25,737 nt of DNA from an uncultured Planctomycetaceae bacterium (lineage in GTDB: Bacteria > Planctomycetota > Planctomycetia > Pirellulales > Pirellulaceae). Each line of letters starts with the position of its first letter. Within the stretch, counting starts at the first letter, position 1. The position numbers and the translations under genes are program-made. The stretch spans positions 1 to 25,737 of the forward strand of contig CAIYOB010001092.1 in the NCBI GenBank assembly GCA_903927685.1, read 5' to 3'. Positions 23,927-25,737 of the stretch are shown here, piece by piece. The notes under the pieces are model-generated. The model was not told the DNA's origin. It made no database searches and saw nothing but the letters and a program-made list of their open reading frames with translations.

Positions 23927-25737
23927 CTTCGTAAAATTGTTTGGGAAACTGAATCCGCTCGGCTACCGGGCCATGGAAGCGGCCACCGTGTTCTGCAAGA
24001 ATCGGGGCAATCCGTATGTCGAATTGGTGCACTGGCTGCAGCAGATCCTGCAACTCCAGGACTCGGACCTGCACCGCATCAACCGACAATTCAACCTCGA
24101 TCCGGCGCGGTTGGCCCGCGACCTGATCGCCGTCCTGGACCAACTGCCGCGCGGCTCCACATCGATCTCCAACTTCTCCTCCGACATGGGGGAGGCGATC
24201 GAGCGAGGCTGGGTCTACGGCACGCTGATGTTCGGCGAGGCTCAAGTCCGCACGGGCTACGTGGTCGTGGGCATCCTCAAGACCAAGGGCCTGAGCCACG
24301 CGCTGCTGGGCATTTCCAAGGAATTCGAGAAGGTCAAGGTCGACACCCTGACGGAACGGTTTGACGAAGTCGTCGGCAACTCGCCGGAAACCGCCCTGGC
24401 CGCCAGCGACGGCTTCCAGGTCGGCGGCGGGGCCGTGCCGGGCGAAGCCAGCGGTGCGATGGCCCCTGCCCAGATGGGCAAGCAAGAGGCCCTCAAGCGA
24501 TTTACGGTGGACCTGACCGAACAAGCGCGGAGCGGCAAGATGGACCCCATCGTCGGCCGCGATGACGAAATCCGCCAGGTCATCGATATCCTCATGCGCC
24601 GCCGCCAGAACAATCCCATCCTGACCGGCGAAGCGGGCGTGGGCAAGACGGCCGTGGTCGAAGGCTTCGCCATGAAAATCGCCGCGGGCGACGTGCCCCC
24701 GCCGCTGCAAGACGTCACGCTCCGCTCGCTGGACGTGGGCCTGTTGCAAGCCGGCGCCAGTATGAAGGGCGAATTCGAGAACCGGCTCAAGCAGGTCATC
24801 GAGGAGGTCCAGACGTCGCCCAAGCCGATCATCATGTTCATCGACGAGGCGCACACGCTGGTCGGCGCCGGCGGCGCGGCCGGCACGGGCGACGCCGCGA
24901 ACCTGCTCAAGCCGGCCCTGGCCCGCGGCACGCTCCGCACGGTGGCCGCCACCACCTGGGCCGAATACAAGAAGCATATCGAGAAGGACCCGGCGCTGAC
25001 CCGCCGCTTCCAGGTCGTGCAGGTCAACGAACCCAGCGAGGAAAAGGCGATCCTCATGATGCGCGGCATCGCCTCGGTACAGGAAAAGCACCACCGCGTG
25101 CAAATCCTTGACGAGGCATTGGAAGCCGCCGTGAAACTGTCCCACCGCTACATCCCGGCCCGGCAGCTGCCGGACAAGTCGGTCAGCCTGCTGGACACGG
25201 CCGCCGCCCGGGTGGCCATCAGCCAGCACGCCGTGCCGCCCGAGGTGGACGATTGCCGCAAGCGGATCGAAGCCATCCAGCGGGAACTGGAGATCATCGG
25301 CCGCGAGAAAGCCGTCGGGGTCGAGACGGCGGCCCGGGAGGCTTCCGCCGGGGAACGCCTGGCCGCCGAACGCGAGCGTTTGAAGCCGCTCGAAGAACGC
25401 TGGACCGCCGAGAAAGGACTCGTGGACCAGATCCTGGAACTGCGGGCCAAGCTTCGCGGCGAAACCGGCAAAGTCGAAGGGACCGCCAGCCCGCTGGAAA
25501 AAGCCGCCGATCAGGCGGCGGCGACAACCCCGGTCCAGACGGCCGCAACCGGTGGCAACGGGCAACTGACCGAAGCCGAACGGGCGGCGTTGCTCGAACA
25601 ACTGAAAGGGCTCCAGCAGCAGTTGCACGAACTCCAAGGCGAACGGCCGTTGATCCTGCCGACCGTCGACGAACAGGCGGTGGCCTCCGTCGTCGAAGAC
25701 TGGACCGGCATTCCCGTCGGCCGGATGGTCAAGAACG
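23913..25737 (+). CDS. clpV: Type VI secretion AAA+ ATPase ClpV (TssH), partial at right edge
   Basis: 608 complete codons are visible before the window ends. The N-terminal Clp-N-like region (about 1-160; VKLFGKLNPLGYRAMEAAT, YVELVHWLQQILQLQDSDL) would bind the contracted sheath. The first AAA+ domain starts near 200 (DPIVGRDDEIRQVIDILMRR) with Walker A GEAGVGKT (239-246) and Walker B IIMFIDEAH (306-314, D311 and E312). A coiled-coil middle domain lies at about 455-585, interrupted by an Ala/Thr/Gly-rich insert around 525-550. The start of the second ATPase module (VVEDWTGIPVGRM) is just reached. ClpV disassembles contracted TssB/C for reuse. This N-terminus and the T6SS context distinguish it from housekeeping ClpB. 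GGAGG is 5 bases upstream of the ATG at 23913, which lies inside the end of tssG. Confidence 0.95.
   Translation, partial: MAGISFVKLFGKLNPLGYRAMEAATVFCKNRGNPYVELVHWLQQILQLQDSDLHRINRQFNLDPARLARDLIAVLDQLPRGSTSISNFSSDMGEAIERGWVYGTLMFGEAQVRTGYVVVGILKTKGLSHALLGISKEFEKVKVDTLTERFDEVVGNSPETALAASDGFQVGGGAVPGEASGAMAPAQMGKQEALKRFTVDLTEQARSGKMDPIVGRDDEIRQVIDILMRRRQNNPILTGEAGVGKTAVVEGFAMKIAAGDVPPPLQDVTLRSLDVGLLQAGASMKGEFENRLKQVIEEVQTSPKPIIMFIDEAHTLVGAGGAAGTGDAANLLKPALARGTLRTVAATTWAEYKKHIEKDPALTRRFQVVQVNEPSEEKAILMMRGIASVQEKHHRVQILDEALEAAVKLSHRYIPARQLPDKSVSLLDTAAARVAISQHAVPPEVDDCRKRIEAIQRELEIIGREKAVGVETAAREASAGERLAAERERLKPLEERWTAEKGLVDQILELRAKLRGETGKVEGTASPLEKAADQAAATTPVQTAATGGNGQLTEAERAALLEQLKGLQQQLHELQGERPLILPTVDEQAVASVVEDWTGIPVGRMVKN

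Noticed and set aside
23745..25637. 630-codon minus-strand frame opposite clpV
   Set aside because: clpV on the other strand has Walker A and B motifs and continuous family similarity.

Overview
The window is GC-rich, densely coding bacterial DNA that reads as a planctomycete, probably Pirellulales-like. This is an inference from gene content: short CxC/CxxC zinc-ribbon membrane proteins, exported PQQ-type propellers, an exported HEAT-repeat protein with a C-terminal F5/8C domain, a mini-secretin, an FHA/GAF/PP2C phosphatase with a STAS partner, and a T6SS. No rRNA or 16S is present to confirm it. I saw no tRNA, CRISPR array, insertion sequence or phage gene.

Layout. (1) 1-1981, minus strand: a STAS anti-sigma-antagonist-like protein followed by an FHA-GAF-PP2C (RsbU/SpoIIE type) phosphatase that runs off the left edge. 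(2) 2198-4336, minus strand: groES-groEL ending in a clear intrinsic terminator. The GroEL has a non-GGM tail, and no CIRCE operator is visible upstream. (3) 4693-6514, plus strand: a two-zinc-ribbon membrane protein and a short secretin-core protein. (4) 6524-12377, minus strand: a Tat-exported aldo/keto reductase, an exported GH106-like (alpha-L-rhamnosidase family) enzyme and an exported PQQ-like beta-propeller protein. (5) 12705-15059, plus strand: the HEAT-F5/8C protein. (6) 15616 to the right edge, plus strand: a type VI secretion cluster in the order tssA-tssB-tssC-hcp-tagJ(impE)-tssE-tssF-tssG-clpV, with clpV cut by the edge. Membrane-complex genes (tssJ/L/M), vgrG and effectors are not in the window.

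How the genes work together. The T6SS part supplies the contractile sheath (TssB/C), inner tube (Hcp), assembly cap (TssA), baseplate (TssE/F/G), an accessory sheath factor (TagJ) and the sheath-recycling ATPase (ClpV). tssE to clpV overlap one another and look translationally coupled. The upstream half has intergenic gaps, and four of these (tssA|tssB, tssC|hcp, hcp|tagJ, tagJ|tssE) each hold a GC-rich hairpin, two of them on either side of hcp.

The most unusual non-coding signal is a dispersed palindromic element of about 75-95 bp. It occurs at 11261-11336, 15156-15230 and 19445-19537. The first two copies are near-identical and bracket the aldo/keto reductase and HEAT genes; the third lies inside the T6SS operon directly after hcp. 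I found no clearly new defence or metabolic system. The repeat family and the hairpin punctuation of the secretion operon are the best leads.
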